Below are positions 33,800 through 42,588 of a stretch of 64,000 nucleotides of DNA, one piece after another. The DNA lies in contig NZ_JAFBCX010000019.1 in the NCBI RefSeq assembly GCF_016907955.1, positions 78,004 to 142,003 on the forward strand, in the 5' to 3' direction. The position numbers and the translations under genes are program-made. This stretch comes from Lentzea nigeriaca (GTDB lineage: Bacteria > Actinomycetota > Actinomycetes > Mycobacteriales > Pseudonocardiaceae). The notes beneath the pieces are model-generated. The model was given only the letters and a program-made list of their open reading frames with translations, ran no database searches and was not told where the DNA came from. Each line of letters begins with the position of its first letter. Position 1 is the first letter of the stretch.

Positions 33800-36367
33800 C
33801 TATTCGAAGACGTTGAAGTCCCTGGTGGTCCAGGCGATCAGCAGGTCGGCCACTGCCTCGGACATGCCTTCCGGTGGCGTCCAGGGTCGGTTGCCCCGGC
33901 TGTCGGCGAAGTCCTGCAGATGCGGCGGGGGCTTGAAGGGAAGCGGGCGTTCGAAGTCGACGTACGCTTCGAGGTAGGGCACGCACAGCAGGAACTCCAG
34001 GTCAGGACACAGCTCCTCGCGTGGTGTCAGCTTGATCGAGCCCACCGGCCGGCGGTGGTCGAACCAGCTCTCGTAGGAGATCCACGGCCGCTTCGAACCG
34101 GCGATCTGCGTGGCCAGGCGGCGGGCCGCGTCCCGGTCGATGGCCAGGGTTCTGTCCGACGACAACAGAACCTGCGCCGGCGACAACGCGACCACGCCGA
34201 GGAAGACGTAGTCCTCGAACAGCGCCCGAGGACCCAACTCCACCACCAGCGTGGTGAGTTCGGTGAGACCGTCCACAGTGGGCAGCCACGGCCTCGGCAG
34301 GGGGCGCAGATCCTTTTCCCAGTAGACGTCGCGCAGAGCCGACTCCAGCTCGGTGTCGAGGGGGACGACTCCGAGCAGGCCCCGGAGGAGACCGGAGATG
34401 TTGGGGTTCTGCTCGTCGTAGAGCCGCGCGACGTCCTCGGCCAACGCGCGGTGGATCGTGGCGCTGTTCGCGGGCAGTTTCTCCAGCAGGCAGAAGAACA
34501 GCGGATCGTCCACCTCGTGGCGGTGGAAGATCCGTTCGTCGAGGGGGATCGCCACGGCTCGGCGGAGAGCGAGCATCGTGATGCCTCGGACGATTTCCGG
34601 GCGCGGTGTCAGGTGGCTGAGGCACCGAGCGGCGAACTTCAGTTCGTTGTCCCGGATCGCCAGCGCGAGAACCTCGTCGGCGCCGTCGTCCACGTTGCGG
34701 TCGTGCAGTTGCAGGGCGACGCGGGAGACGACGTCCCAGGCGCCTTCCGAGACGTGCGAACGCAGGGCGGTCCACAGCGCGGCCGAGGTGGTGTGTTTGC
34801 GGACCAGGTGTTCGGCGGCGAAGTACTCCATGAAGGTCCGGTGGGTGAAGCCGAACAACGGCTCGCTCGCGGTGGCGCCCACGTCGGTGAGGATCCAGGC
34901 GCGGCCCGTGCAGAACTCGGTGAAGCGTTCCGCGGCGCCCTCGGCCTCGTCGGGATCGAAGGACTTGGTCACCAGGTAGTTGGTGAGCAGCCGCACGATC
35001 CGGCTGCGCGGCAGGGCGGCGCCGGGTTCCGGGCCGTCGAACAGGTACCAGGCCAGGTGTTGGACGGCGGCGCGCAGGCGGCCCTGGAACTGCACGGGCA
35101 GGGCTATGCCGCGCATGGAGTCCCAGCGGTCGAAGAGCATGACGGCGCAGCGCTCGTAGACCTGGGCGAGGTTGCGGGGCAGGTAGTGCTCGCTGGAGTA
35201 CATGGCGCACAACAGGGCCAGCAGCAACGGGTTGCGGCGCAGTTCCTCGATCTCGGAGCTCTCGCTGAGGAACGCGTCGGCGAGCAGGGCGCGTTGGTGG
35301 GCGGGGGTGGCGGCGTCCAGGGCGAACCAGCGGGCCGCGTAGTCGGCCACCTGGCCGGAGTCGAAGTCGTCGACCGTGCCGACGGTGAAGAGGGACTCGC
35401 TCAGCGGTGCTTCCGGGTAGCCGACCTTGCGGGCCGTCACGACGATCGGGGTCAGCGGGTACTGGTGGGCGAAGCCCTCGACCAGGCGGACGACGCGGCG
35501 GCGCAGTTCGGGCTGCACCAGTTCGTCGAGGCCGTCGAGCACGACCACGGCGCGGCCGTTGCGCAGCAGGTATTCCACGGCGTCGCGTGGGGGAGGGAGG
35601 TTGTACGGGTCGTTGCAGATGTGTTCGAAGTACTTCAGCAGTTCGCGGCCGCCGGTGCGGAACGAGGCGGTGAAGTCGCGCAGCACCAACAGGAACGGGA
35701 CGCGCTCCTCGGCGTCGAGGGCGATGTCGTGCGTCAGTTTTCCTGCCAGCGTGGACTTTCCGGCACCGGGGTCGCCGAGCAGCACGGTGCGGCGGCCTGG
35801 TGCGGTCAGTGAGGAGACGGCGATGTCGGGCGACAGCGTCGGCCGCACGTACAGCTCGTCGTACGGCACGGAGCGGCTGACCCCGATGTGGGGTAATCGC
35901 ATCTCGCCGTGCATCGCGGCGATGCGACCGCGCAGCTGGGCGGCGTAGGAGTGGAAGTCCGCCAACGACGGTGCGCGGCGCAGCACGAGAGTGTTGTTCT
36001 TGACGGCGCCGGCCAGATGCGCGACGCCGACCGCCGTCGGGGTGTCGAGATCGCCTGTCCGCAACGGTTCCGGCGACGCCAATGCCTCCAGCACCGCCTT
36101 CGGATCAGCCGACGCACCGGACAGGCGCAGGCCCTGCACGATCTGCTCGCGCAGGTCGGCGGCCAAGCCGGCGTCGAGCGAGCCCCGCATCGCGCGCCAC
36201 AGCACGACCTGGCGGGCGACCTCGGCGAAGTCCGGGGATTCGAGGTAGGACAGCAACACCGGGTCGACGTCCGGCGGCGGGGGAGGGATCAGCTGGGAGA
36301 GCCTGGGGGCGAGCTGGTTGCTGACGGACACGACGATGCGGCCGACCGCCGCGTCCAGGCTCGCCAC
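33800..36367 (-). CDS. NACHT ATPase, NLR-like (first of tandem pair)
   Basis: Encodes 855 residues from a GTG. Layout as in the downstream paralogue: helical N-terminus to about 175, RLPHIGVSRSVPYDELYVRP, Walker A GDPGAGKST at 198-206, Walker B VVVLDGLDEL at 274-283, PIVVTARK, NPLLLALLCAMYSSEHYLP, and FTHRTFMEYFAAEHLVR. The C-terminal part (from about 560) has diverged from the paralogue, as expected if it senses a different trigger. No signal peptide or membrane helix; no toxic effector domain is recognised by eye. It starts 19 bases after helD ends. A phage-defence or stress-surveillance role is inferred from the family. Confidence 0.85.
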   Translation of the reverse strand: MASLDAAVGRIVVSVSNQLAPRLSQLIPPPPPDVDPVLLSYLESPDFAEVARQVVLWRAMRGSLDAGLAADLREQIVQGLRLSGASADPKAVLEALASPEPLRTGDLDTPTAVGVAHLAGAVKNNTLVLRRAPSLADFHSYAAQLRGRIAAMHGEMRLPHIGVSRSVPYDELYVRPTLSPDIAVSSLTAPGRRTVLLGDPGAGKSTLAGKLTHDIALDAEERVPFLLVLRDFTASFRTGGRELLKYFEHICNDPYNLPPPRDAVEYLLRNGRAVVVLDGLDELVQPELRRRVVRLVEGFAHQYPLTPIVVTARKVGYPEAPLSESLFTVGTVDDFDSGQVADYAARWFALDAATPAHQRALLADAFLSESSEIEELRRNPLLLALLCAMYSSEHYLPRNLAQVYERCAVMLFDRWDSMRGIALPVQFQGRLRAAVQHLAWYLFDGPEPGAALPRSRIVRLLTNYLVTKSFDPDEAEGAAERFTEFCTGRAWILTDVGATASEPLFGFTHRTFMEYFAAEHLVRKHTTSAALWTALRSHVSEGAWDVVSRVALQLHDRNVDDGADEVLALAIRDNELKFAARCLSHLTPRPEIVRGITMLALRRAVAIPLDERIFHRHEVDDPLFFCLLEKLPANSATIHRALAEDVARLYDEQNPNISGLLRGLLGVVPLDTELESALRDVYWEKDLRPLPRPWLPTVDGLTELTTLVVELGPRALFEDYVFLGVVALSPAQVLLSSDRTLAIDRDAARRLATQIAGSKRPWISYESWFDHRRPVGSIKLTPREELCPDLEFLLCVPYLEAYVDFERPLPFKPPPHLQDFADSRGNRPWTPPEGMSEAVADLLIAWTTRDFNVFE

Positions 36368-36386
36368 CCCAGGCCTCCACCGTTCG

Positions 36387-38654
36387 TTACGAAACGTCCT
36401 TCAGCCGGGATAGCACATCGGGCAGCGTTCCGGTGTGCACGACGCCGAGTCGTTGCGTGGCACGGGTGAGCGCGACGTACAGATCGGACGCTCCGCGCGG
36501 CGACTCCTCCAGGATTCCGACCGGGTCGACGACGACGACCGAGTCGAACTCCAGGCCCTTCGCGTCGGTCACGCCGAGCACCACGACCTGGGCCTCTTCC
36601 AGGTCGTTGCCCATCGACGACCCCGGCACCTCCGCCACCACGGCGGACCCCACCGGCTCCAGCAAGGCGGCGGGCACGATCACCGCGATCTTGCCGTCAC
36701 CCACTGCGGCGACCTCGCCGGCGATCAGCGCGGGCAGTTCCGAGGGGAACGACGGCACGGCGCAAACCCACGGCGGCACACCGGTTTCCCGCACGGACGT
36801 CGGCGGCACCAGGGAGGAGTCCACCGACGCCAGGACGTCGGCCGCAACCTCCATGATCTCGGCCGGGGTGCGGTAGTTGACGGTGAGCTCGGTGAGGCGC
36901 CAGCGGTTCTGCACGTACGGCGACAGCACGGTGTCCCACGAGGTCGCGCCACCGATGTCACCGGTCTGCGCGATGTCACCGACGACCGTCATGGACTTGC
37001 TGGGGCAGCGGCGCATCAACGTGCGCCACGCCATCGCCGACAGCTCCTGCGCCTCGTCGACGATGATGTGCCCGAACGTCCACGTGCGGTCGGCGGCGGC
37101 ACGTTCCGCCGCGGTCTCGTAGCGGTCGACGCCGTGGCGTTCGGCCAGGCGGTAGGCGTCCATCAGGTCCGTGGCCATCAGGATCTCGGGGTCCGCGTCG
37201 TCCTCGAGGTCGAGGATGTCGAGGACTCCCTGGGCGTACTCGATGGCCTGGCGGCGCTGGCGTTCGGCGCGGGCCTTGGCCTCGGTGTCGTCCTCGCCCA
37301 GCAGTTCCGCGGCCTCGTCCAGCAACGGCACGTCCGCCGGCGTCCAGTCGTCCGTCGTCCGCTGCAGCAGGTCGCGTTCCTCGCGGGTGAACTTCGACAT
37401 CGCGCGGTTGCGGCGCTTCGGGTTCGCGTAGAGCTCCGAGAGCAACGAGAACGGCGTCAGCACCGGCCACAGCGACGAGATCGCGGCCTGCACCTCGTCG
37501 GACTCGCGGATCTCGCGGCGGATGTCGTCCATGTCCGCCTTGTCCAGCAGGTGGCCGCCGAGGCGGGAGGCCACCATCGAGGCCAGCGTCGAGATGATCT
37601 CGCGGGCGAACGTGCGGCGGGCCTCGTTGTGCGGGCGGCGGGTCCGGCGCGCCCTGCCCCGCGCGTCGGAGATCGCGCGGCGGTCGAGGCGCAGCACGTC
37701 GTTGTCGAAGCGGATGTCGACGAACGCGGGCGCCTCCTGCCGGTCCCGCACGGCCGCGGCGATCACGTCGGCCATCTGGATGCGGCCCTTGACGGCCGCC
37801 ACCTCCGGCGACTCCTTGCCGGTGGCCGTCAGGCCGGGGTACAGCTCGCCGACCGTGGACAGCAGGACGCCCGTCTCACCCAGTGACGGCAGGACCTGGC
37901 TGATGTAGCGCAGGAACGTGGTGTTCGGGCCGACGACCAGCACACCGCGTTTCGCCAGCTGCCGGCGGTGGGTGTACAGCAGGTACGCGGCGCGGTGCAG
38001 CGCCACCGCGGTCTTGCCGGTGCCGGGTCCGCCCTGCACGACGACGACGCCGTTCAGCTCGGACCGGATGATGATGTCCTGCTCGGCCTGGATCGTCGCG
38101 ACGATGTCGCTCATCTGGCCGGTGCGCGACTCGTTCAGCGCGGCCAGCAGCGTCGCCTCGCCGGTCAGGCCCTCGTTGCGGGACGGCTCGACCGAGTTGA
38201 TGTCGAGGATCTCGTCGTCGAGGCCGATGACCTTGCGCGAACGGGTGCGCAGGTGGCGGCGCCGCCGGACGCCGTCGGGAGAGGCCGCGGTCGCGAGGTA
38301 GAACGGCCTGGCGGCGGGCGCCCGCCAGTCCATCAGCAGCGGCTCGTATTCCTTGTCCTCGTCGAAGAGACCGATTCGTCCGATGTAGAACCGGTCACCG
38401 TTGTGGAAATCGAGCCGGCCGAACGCGAGTCCGTTCTCCACCGCGCTGTACTGAGCCAATTGATCTGTGTACATCGCGACCGAGGTGTCGCGCTCGGACC
38501 GCATCTGGTGCGTCCCGCCAGTTTGTCGCAACGATTGTGCGAGTCGTTTCGACGTCTGTTCGCGGAGGTCGTCGAGCCGGCCGTACAACATGGCCACGTA
38601 TTCCTGCTCCGGCTCCATTTCGGCGAGCCGGAGGTCATCGGAGGGGCTTGACAA
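36387..38654 (-). CDS. helD: HelD-like RNA polymerase-recycling helicase
   Basis: Encodes 755 residues; the TTG start has AGAGG five bases upstream. An N-terminal charged coiled-coil (residues 10-75) is followed by GGPGTGKT Walker A at 208-215, then HIIVDEAQELSAMAWRTL (motif II), VVGDIAQTGD, and the C-terminal DAKGLEFDSVVVVDP and LYVALTRATQRLGVVHTG. This is the UvrD/Rep-like HelD family, which pries stalled RNA polymerase from DNA; some actinomycete members (HelR) give rifamycin tolerance. I saw no rifamycin-associated element upstream. The two NACHT genes follow on the same strand, the first after 19 bases. Confidence 0.88.
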   Translation of the reverse strand: MSSPSDDLRLAEMEPEQEYVAMLYGRLDDLREQTSKRLAQSLRQTGGTHQMRSERDTSVAMYTDQLAQYSAVENGLAFGRLDFHNGDRFYIGRIGLFDEDKEYEPLLMDWRAPAARPFYLATAASPDGVRRRRHLRTRSRKVIGLDDEILDINSVEPSRNEGLTGEATLLAALNESRTGQMSDIVATIQAEQDIIIRSELNGVVVVQGGPGTGKTAVALHRAAYLLYTHRRQLAKRGVLVVGPNTTFLRYISQVLPSLGETGVLLSTVGELYPGLTATGKESPEVAAVKGRIQMADVIAAAVRDRQEAPAFVDIRFDNDVLRLDRRAISDARGRARRTRRPHNEARRTFAREIISTLASMVASRLGGHLLDKADMDDIRREIRESDEVQAAISSLWPVLTPFSLLSELYANPKRRNRAMSKFTREERDLLQRTTDDWTPADVPLLDEAAELLGEDDTEAKARAERQRRQAIEYAQGVLDILDLEDDADPEILMATDLMDAYRLAERHGVDRYETAAERAAADRTWTFGHIIVDEAQELSAMAWRTLMRRCPSKSMTVVGDIAQTGDIGGATSWDTVLSPYVQNRWRLTELTVNYRTPAEIMEVAADVLASVDSSLVPPTSVRETGVPPWVCAVPSFPSELPALIAGEVAAVGDGKIAVIVPAALLEPVGSAVVAEVPGSSMGNDLEEAQVVVLGVTDAKGLEFDSVVVVDPVGILEESPRGASDLYVALTRATQRLGVVHTGTLPDVLSRLKDVS

Positions 38655-38672
38655 CTTGCCTCTTTTCTCGAT

Positions 38673-38690
38673 ACCCTGCGACCTCAGGGT
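38673..38690. promoter_or_regulatory. Small inverted repeat upstream of helD
   Basis: ACCCTG-CGACCT-CAGGGT, arms of 6, about 19 bases before the helD start codon and 72 after the MarR stop. It could be an operator or a leader hairpin. Confidence 0.35.
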
Positions 38691-38762
38691 TCAATCCTGT
38701 GTCACTCGGTAGTACATAAAACACAGTCCTGCCCGCACCCCGGTCGTGCGAGCGCAGACTGT

Positions 38763-39191
38763 CTAATCTACACGTAAATCTGCGTGGTGCAGGTATGCCT
38801 TCCGCAGCAGTGTGGTCAACTTGTCCCGTTCGTCCGATGTCAACGGCGCCAGCAGCTCCTCCTCGTGCGCCCGCGCCTTCTCCAGCCGCTCGCGCAACGC
38901 CCGTCTGCCCGTCTCGGTGATCGACACGGCGAACCGCCGCCGGTCCTGGTCGTCCCGTCTGCGCAGGGCGAACCCGCGTCGTTCGAGGTCGTCGAGCACC
39001 GCCACCAGGTCGCTCGCGACCATCCGCACCGTGTCGCTGATCCGCTTCTGCGCCACCGCTTCCTGCTCGGCCAGGAACGCCAGCACCGTGACGTGCGGCC
39101 CCCGCAGGTCGCCGCGCGCGAGCCTGCGGGCCTCCCTGACCAGCCCGAGCATCAGGTAGCTGGGCAGATGCAGGAGCTGATCAATGCTCAT
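38763..39191 (-). CDS. MarR-family regulator upstream of helD
   Basis: Encodes 142 residues. Winged helix: AQKRISDTVRMVASDLVAVL then DDLERRGFALRRRDDQDRRRFAVSIT, where DDxDRRR is the wing typical of MarR proteins. It is on the same strand as helD, 108 bases upstream, and may control it. Divergent from a membrane protein gene at 39327. Confidence 0.85.
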   Translation of the reverse strand: MSIDQLLHLPSYLMLGLVREARRLARGDLRGPHVTVLAFLAEQEAVAQKRISDTVRMVASDLVAVLDDLERRGFALRRRDDQDRRRFAVSITETGRRALRERLEKARAHEEELLAPLTSDERDKLTTLLRKAYLHHADLRVD

Positions 39192-39326
39192 GTCCTCAGC
39201 ATAGGAAAGATCTGTCCCCCGATAGTGGATTGCGCTGCGTGATCAACCCTGTCGGGGAGGGTCCGTGCGGGTGAGCGTTGGGGTGACGTTTCTCCACAAA
39301 CCACCTGGAAGCGGCAAGGTGGGCGT

Positions 39327-39929
39327 ATGACGCGTGCGGAGATCGCCCGGCTCGCCCGTTGCGTGGTGCGCAGGCCCCGCTGGCAGCTCGTCCTCGCGGT
39401 GCCGCTGTCCGCGTGGACGCTCGCCTGGGTGCTCGGCCAGCTCGCCGACACCCCGCTCACTCCGCTCGGCGTACTCGACTGGACCGGTATTCCCCTCGAC
39501 GCGGCATCCTCCTGGGCGCAGGAGCGCAGACACGTGCTCGTGTGGCTCGCCACGCTCGGTGGGCTGAGCTGGGCGGCCACCACCGAACAGGGGCAGCTGC
39601 CCGCTCTCGCCGGGTGGTTCGCCGTGCTGGTCGCGGGAGAAGCAGCCGGATACGAGCACGCGGTCCAACGGGCGATGCTCAGCATGGTGGTGTTCCTGGC
39701 CGTCCTCGCGGTCGTGTCGCTGACCGGGCGCCGCGCGTTCGTCGTCGACCGCGTCGCCGTGATGCCCAAGGACGTGATGCGAGCCGGCATCACAGCCGCC
39801 CTGCTGACCGCCGTCGTGCCGCTCATCGCGCCTGGTCTGGCCCTGACGCGTCTCGTTAGGCCCTACGTGACGAAACCCCCGAGGCCCCTGCGGCGGGTTG
39901 ACGCGCCGCTGCTGAGGGAAACCGGGTGA
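39327..39929 (+). CDS. Membrane protein of unknown function
   Basis: Encodes 200 residues with four to five hydrophobic helices (LVLAVPLSAWTLAWVLG, HVLVWLATLGGLSWA, LPALAGWFAVLVAG, MLSMVVFLAVLAVV, and AGITAALLTAVVPLIAPGLAL). Basic N- and C-termini suggest cytoplasmic ends. No transporter or enzyme motif. It is followed after one base by a second small membrane protein gene, so they likely form a pair. Confidence 0.7.
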   Translation: MTRAEIARLARCVVRRPRWQLVLAVPLSAWTLAWVLGQLADTPLTPLGVLDWTGIPLDAASSWAQERRHVLVWLATLGGLSWAATTEQGQLPALAGWFAVLVAGEAAGYEHAVQRAMLSMVVFLAVLAVVSLTGRRAFVVDRVAVMPKDVMRAGITAALLTAVVPLIAPGLALTRLVRPYVTKPPRPLRRVDAPLLRETG

Positions 39930-39930
39930 G

Positions 39931-40149
39931 GTGAGCGACTACCTGCCACCCCCGGCACCTCCGCGCAGTGCTCTGACGCTGCGGTTGTGGCTCGCGGGGT
40001 TCGGCCTGGTCTTCAACTCGGTCGCGGGATGGCTGGCACTGAGAGCTGACCTCGTCTGGCTCGCAATCCTGCTTTTACTACTCGCCGTTGTCTGCGTTGT
40101 CGACTTCGGCTGGGTACTTCATCGCAAACGCAGGGGAGATCCGGGCTGA
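39931..40149 (+). CDS. Small two-helix membrane protein
   Basis: Encodes 72 residues from a GTG one base after the preceding stop. A proline-rich start (YLPPPAPPRS) is followed by two membrane helices (LRLWLAGFGLVFNSVAGW and LVWLAILLLLLAVVCVVDFG) and a basic tail (HRKRRGDPG). Function unknown; probably a partner of the preceding membrane protein. Confidence 0.65.
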   Translation: MSDYLPPPAPPRSALTLRLWLAGFGLVFNSVAGWLALRADLVWLAILLLLLAVVCVVDFGWVLHRKRRGDPG

Positions 40150-40187
40150 AACCTGTCGGGAACCTGTGCTTGGGCTTAACGGGTCGT

Positions 40188-40868
40188 ATGGATAAAGATG
40201 TCCGCGTGCATGAAGACCCGGCCAGGGACAGGTTAGCCAGGGTGATGCGTCGGCAGCCGGTGCAACAGCGTGGCGCGGCCACTGTCTCCGCCATCCTGGA
40301 CGCTTGTGCGAGCCTGCTGAACGAATACGACTATGACGACATAACCACGGCGCGCATCGTCGATGTGGCCGGAGTGCCCATTGGTTCCTTCTATCAGTAC
40401 TTCCCGGACAAACGTTCCGTTGTCCACGCGCTCGCACTGCGCGGGATGGAGACGTATCTCCGCGAGGTCGAGGGGCTGTTCGCCGCCGACCTGATCGCGG
40501 ACACGTGGCGCGAGGCCGTCGCTCAGGTCGTCAGCGTCTACCTGCGGATGCTGTCCGACCTGCCGGGCTTCGGCCGGGTGCGGTTCAGCGACATGCTGGA
40601 CAGCCACCGGCTCGACTCCAGCGTCGACCAGTACGAGCTGATGGCCGAACGGCTGGCGCAGCTGTTCGTCAACCGGTTCGGTACGCACGGCGACGTGCCG
40701 GTGATGCTGACCTTCCGGATCGCCGTGCAGACCGCGGACGCGTTGTTCAAGCTCGCCGAACGTGTCGACGCCGACGATCGCGCGTATGTGGTCGGCACGG
40801 CGAACGAGCTGCTCACCGGCATGCTGGGGCCGATCTTCGACCAGCAGCCCGCACCTCAGAGCCCGTAG
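40188..40868 (+). CDS. TetR-family regulator
   Basis: Encodes 226 residues from the ATG at 40188. The region GAATVSAILDACASLL then ITTARIVDVAGVPIGSFYQY and FPDKRSVVHAL is the TetR helix-turn-helix. The C-terminal helices (FRIAVQTADALFKLAERV) are of the common TetR_C type. Its last 13 bases overlap the convergent oxidoreductase gene, the nearest candidate partner, though divergent control is not possible in this orientation; the target is unknown. Confidence 0.85.
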   Translation: MDKDVRVHEDPARDRLARVMRRQPVQQRGAATVSAILDACASLLNEYDYDDITTARIVDVAGVPIGSFYQYFPDKRSVVHALALRGMETYLREVEGLFAADLIADTWREAVAQVVSVYLRMLSDLPGFGRVRFSDMLDSHRLDSSVDQYELMAERLAQLFVNRFGTHGDVPVMLTFRIAVQTADALFKLAERVDADDRAYVVGTANELLTGMLGPIFDQQPAPQSP

Positions 40869-42196
40869 GCCTCCAGCAGCCGCAGCCAGACCTCGCTGAT
40901 CGTCGGGTACGAGGGCACCGCGTGCCACAACCGGTCCACGGTGACTTCGCCGACGATCGCGACGGTGGCAGAGTGCAGCAGCTCGGCGACGTCCTGGCCG
41001 ACGAACGTGACGCCGACCAGCGTCCGCGTGCGCTCGTCCACGACCATGCGCGTCTTGCCGCGGTAGCCGTCGGCGTGCAGCGACGACCCGGCGACCGCGA
41101 TGTCGAGATCGACGACCTTGATGTCCCGGCCGGCCTTGCGGGCCTCCTCCGCGGTGTGTCCGACGAACGCCACCTCGGGGTCGGTGAACACCACCTGCGG
41201 CACCGCGACGTGATCCGCCCACGCCTGGCCCGCCGACCACTGCCTGGGCTCGAACCCGCGGGACCGTTCGAGAATCGCCGTTCCGACAGCACGTGCCTGG
41301 TACTTGCCCTGGTGCGTCAGCAACGCACGCCCGGTCACGTCGCCCGCGGCGTACAACCACCGTCCGTCCACATCGGACACAAGGCCGGAGTCGTCGATGG
41401 TCAGTGGCTTGCCGTCCTTCGTCGCGGGAACCCGTCCGGTGGCGACGAGGATCTCCGAGCCCTTCACGACCCTGCCGTCCTGCAACGTCAGCGCGCCCGG
41501 CGCGATGGCCGACGCGCGGGCGTTGAGCAGCACCTCGACGCCGTCCTCCCGCAAACCCTCGACGACGAGCGGCCCGACGAACTCCTCCATGCGCGGCAAC
41601 GGCCGTTCACCGGACACGACCAGCGTCACCTTCGACCCCAGCCGGGCCCACGCCTGCGCCATCTCGACACCGACGACGCCGCCGCCGAGCACCACCAGTG
41701 AGTCGGGCACCTCGCGCGCCGACGTGGCGTCGCGCGACGTCCACACCGGAGTGTCCGCGATGCCTTCCAGTGGCGGCATCTTCGGCACACTGCCGGTGCA
41801 CACCACGACGGCCTGACGCGCCCGGTGCACCTCTCCGCCGACGGTGACCTCGCGTTCGCCGGTGACCTCACCGTCGCCGCGGATGACCGTGATGTTCTCC
41901 GACTCGGCCCACTTGACCTGGCCGGAGTCGTCCCAGTTGGACGTGAAGCCGGTGCGGCGCGCGAGCACCTCGGCCGGGTCCAGCGACCCCGCCTTCACAC
42001 CCTGCACGCGCCGGGCGGCCGCGAGCGCGTGACCGGGCCGGAGCAACGCCTTCGAAGGCATGCACGCCCAGTACGAGCACTCGCCGCCGACCAGCTCCTT
42101 CTCGATCATGGCGGTGGACAGGCCTCCCGCGGCCGTCCGCCACGCCACGTTCTCACCAACAGGGCCACCACCGATGACGATGACGTCGAAGTCCAT
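40856..42196 (-). CDS. FAD/NAD(P) disulfide oxidoreductase (dihydrolipoamide dehydrogenase-like)
   Basis: Encodes 446 residues. GGGPVGENVAWR binds FAD; the redox pair is in GGECSYWACMPSK, keeping the CX4C spacing but with an unusual sequence between; VVLGGGVVGVEMAQAWARLG binds NAD(P)H; YAAGDVTGRALLTHQGKYQA is the second FAD motif; the C-terminal HAVPSYPTISEVW supplies the catalytic His-Glu. It belongs to the class that includes lipoamide, mercuric and mycothione reductases. No E2 or mer genes adjoin it, so the substrate is unknown. Cytoplasmic homodimer expected, each active site using the partner's C-terminus. Confidence 0.88.
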   Translation of the reverse strand: MDFDVIVIGGGPVGENVAWRTAAGGLSTAMIEKELVGGECSYWACMPSKALLRPGHALAAARRVQGVKAGSLDPAEVLARRTGFTSNWDDSGQVKWAESENITVIRGDGEVTGEREVTVGGEVHRARQAVVVCTGSVPKMPPLEGIADTPVWTSRDATSAREVPDSLVVLGGGVVGVEMAQAWARLGSKVTLVVSGERPLPRMEEFVGPLVVEGLREDGVEVLLNARASAIAPGALTLQDGRVVKGSEILVATGRVPATKDGKPLTIDDSGLVSDVDGRWLYAAGDVTGRALLTHQGKYQARAVGTAILERSRGFEPRQWSAGQAWADHVAVPQVVFTDPEVAFVGHTAEEARKAGRDIKVVDLDIAVAGSSLHADGYRGKTRMVVDERTRTLVGVTFVGQDVAELLHSATVAIVGEVTVDRLWHAVPSYPTISEVWLRLLEAYGL

Positions 42197-42216
42197 GACG
42201 CCACACTAGGCGTGGA

Positions 42217-42576
42217 TCAGGTGAGCCACACGAGGCAGAACGTGTGTCCGACCGGGTCCGAATAGACGCGGAACGTGTCGTCGTTGTCCTTCTGCACCAA
42301 CCGCGCGCCGAGCGCCAGCGCCTTGGGCTCGGCCTCCTCGATGTCGTCGACCAGCACGTCGAGGTGGAACTGCTGCGAGCCGTGCGGGTCAGGGAACGTC
42401 GGCGGCTGGTACTCGGGCGCGAGCTGGAACGCGAGGCGGGTGCCGTTCGCGACGATCACCACCCAGGTGTCGTCACCGCCGGCGAGCCGTTCGGCGCCCA
42501 GCAGCTTCTCGTAGAAGGACGCCAGCTCGGAGGGGTTCGGGCAGTCGAGCACGACAGAACGAAGTTGTCCGACCAT
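42217..42576 (-). CDS. VOC-family (glyoxalase-like) protein
   Basis: Encodes 119 residues from an ATG with GAGGG 8 bases upstream. Beta-alpha-beta-beta-beta repeats: VVLDCPNPSELASFYEKLLGAE, FHLDVLVDDIEEAEPKALALGA and VYSDPVGHTFCLVWL. The His in FHLD and the terminal region are candidate metal ligands. Such single-domain proteins act as bleomycin/fosfomycin-type resistance proteins, dioxygenases or lyases; which one cannot be told from sequence. It lies 20 bases from the oxidoreductase gene on the same strand. Confidence 0.8.
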   Translation of the reverse strand: MVGQLRSVVLDCPNPSELASFYEKLLGAERLAGGDDTWVVIVANGTRLAFQLAPEYQPPTFPDPHGSQQFHLDVLVDDIEEAEPKALALGARLVQKDNDDTFRVYSDPVGHTFCLVWLT

Positions 42577-42588
42577 GCCCTCCACCCT

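Noticed and set aside
32513..35812. 1099-codon open frame opposite the NACHT genes
   Set aside because: It runs antisense across both NACHT genes with no family motifs; long antisense frames are expected in DNA with about 70% GC. The NACHT frames have clear catalytic motifs.
38655..38762. Rifamycin-associated element upstream of helD, which would mark it as HelR
   Set aside because: The GGGGCTTGCGGCAAG-type inverted repeat is not present; only a short ACCCTG/CAGGGT repeat was found, so a rifamycin role is not asserted.
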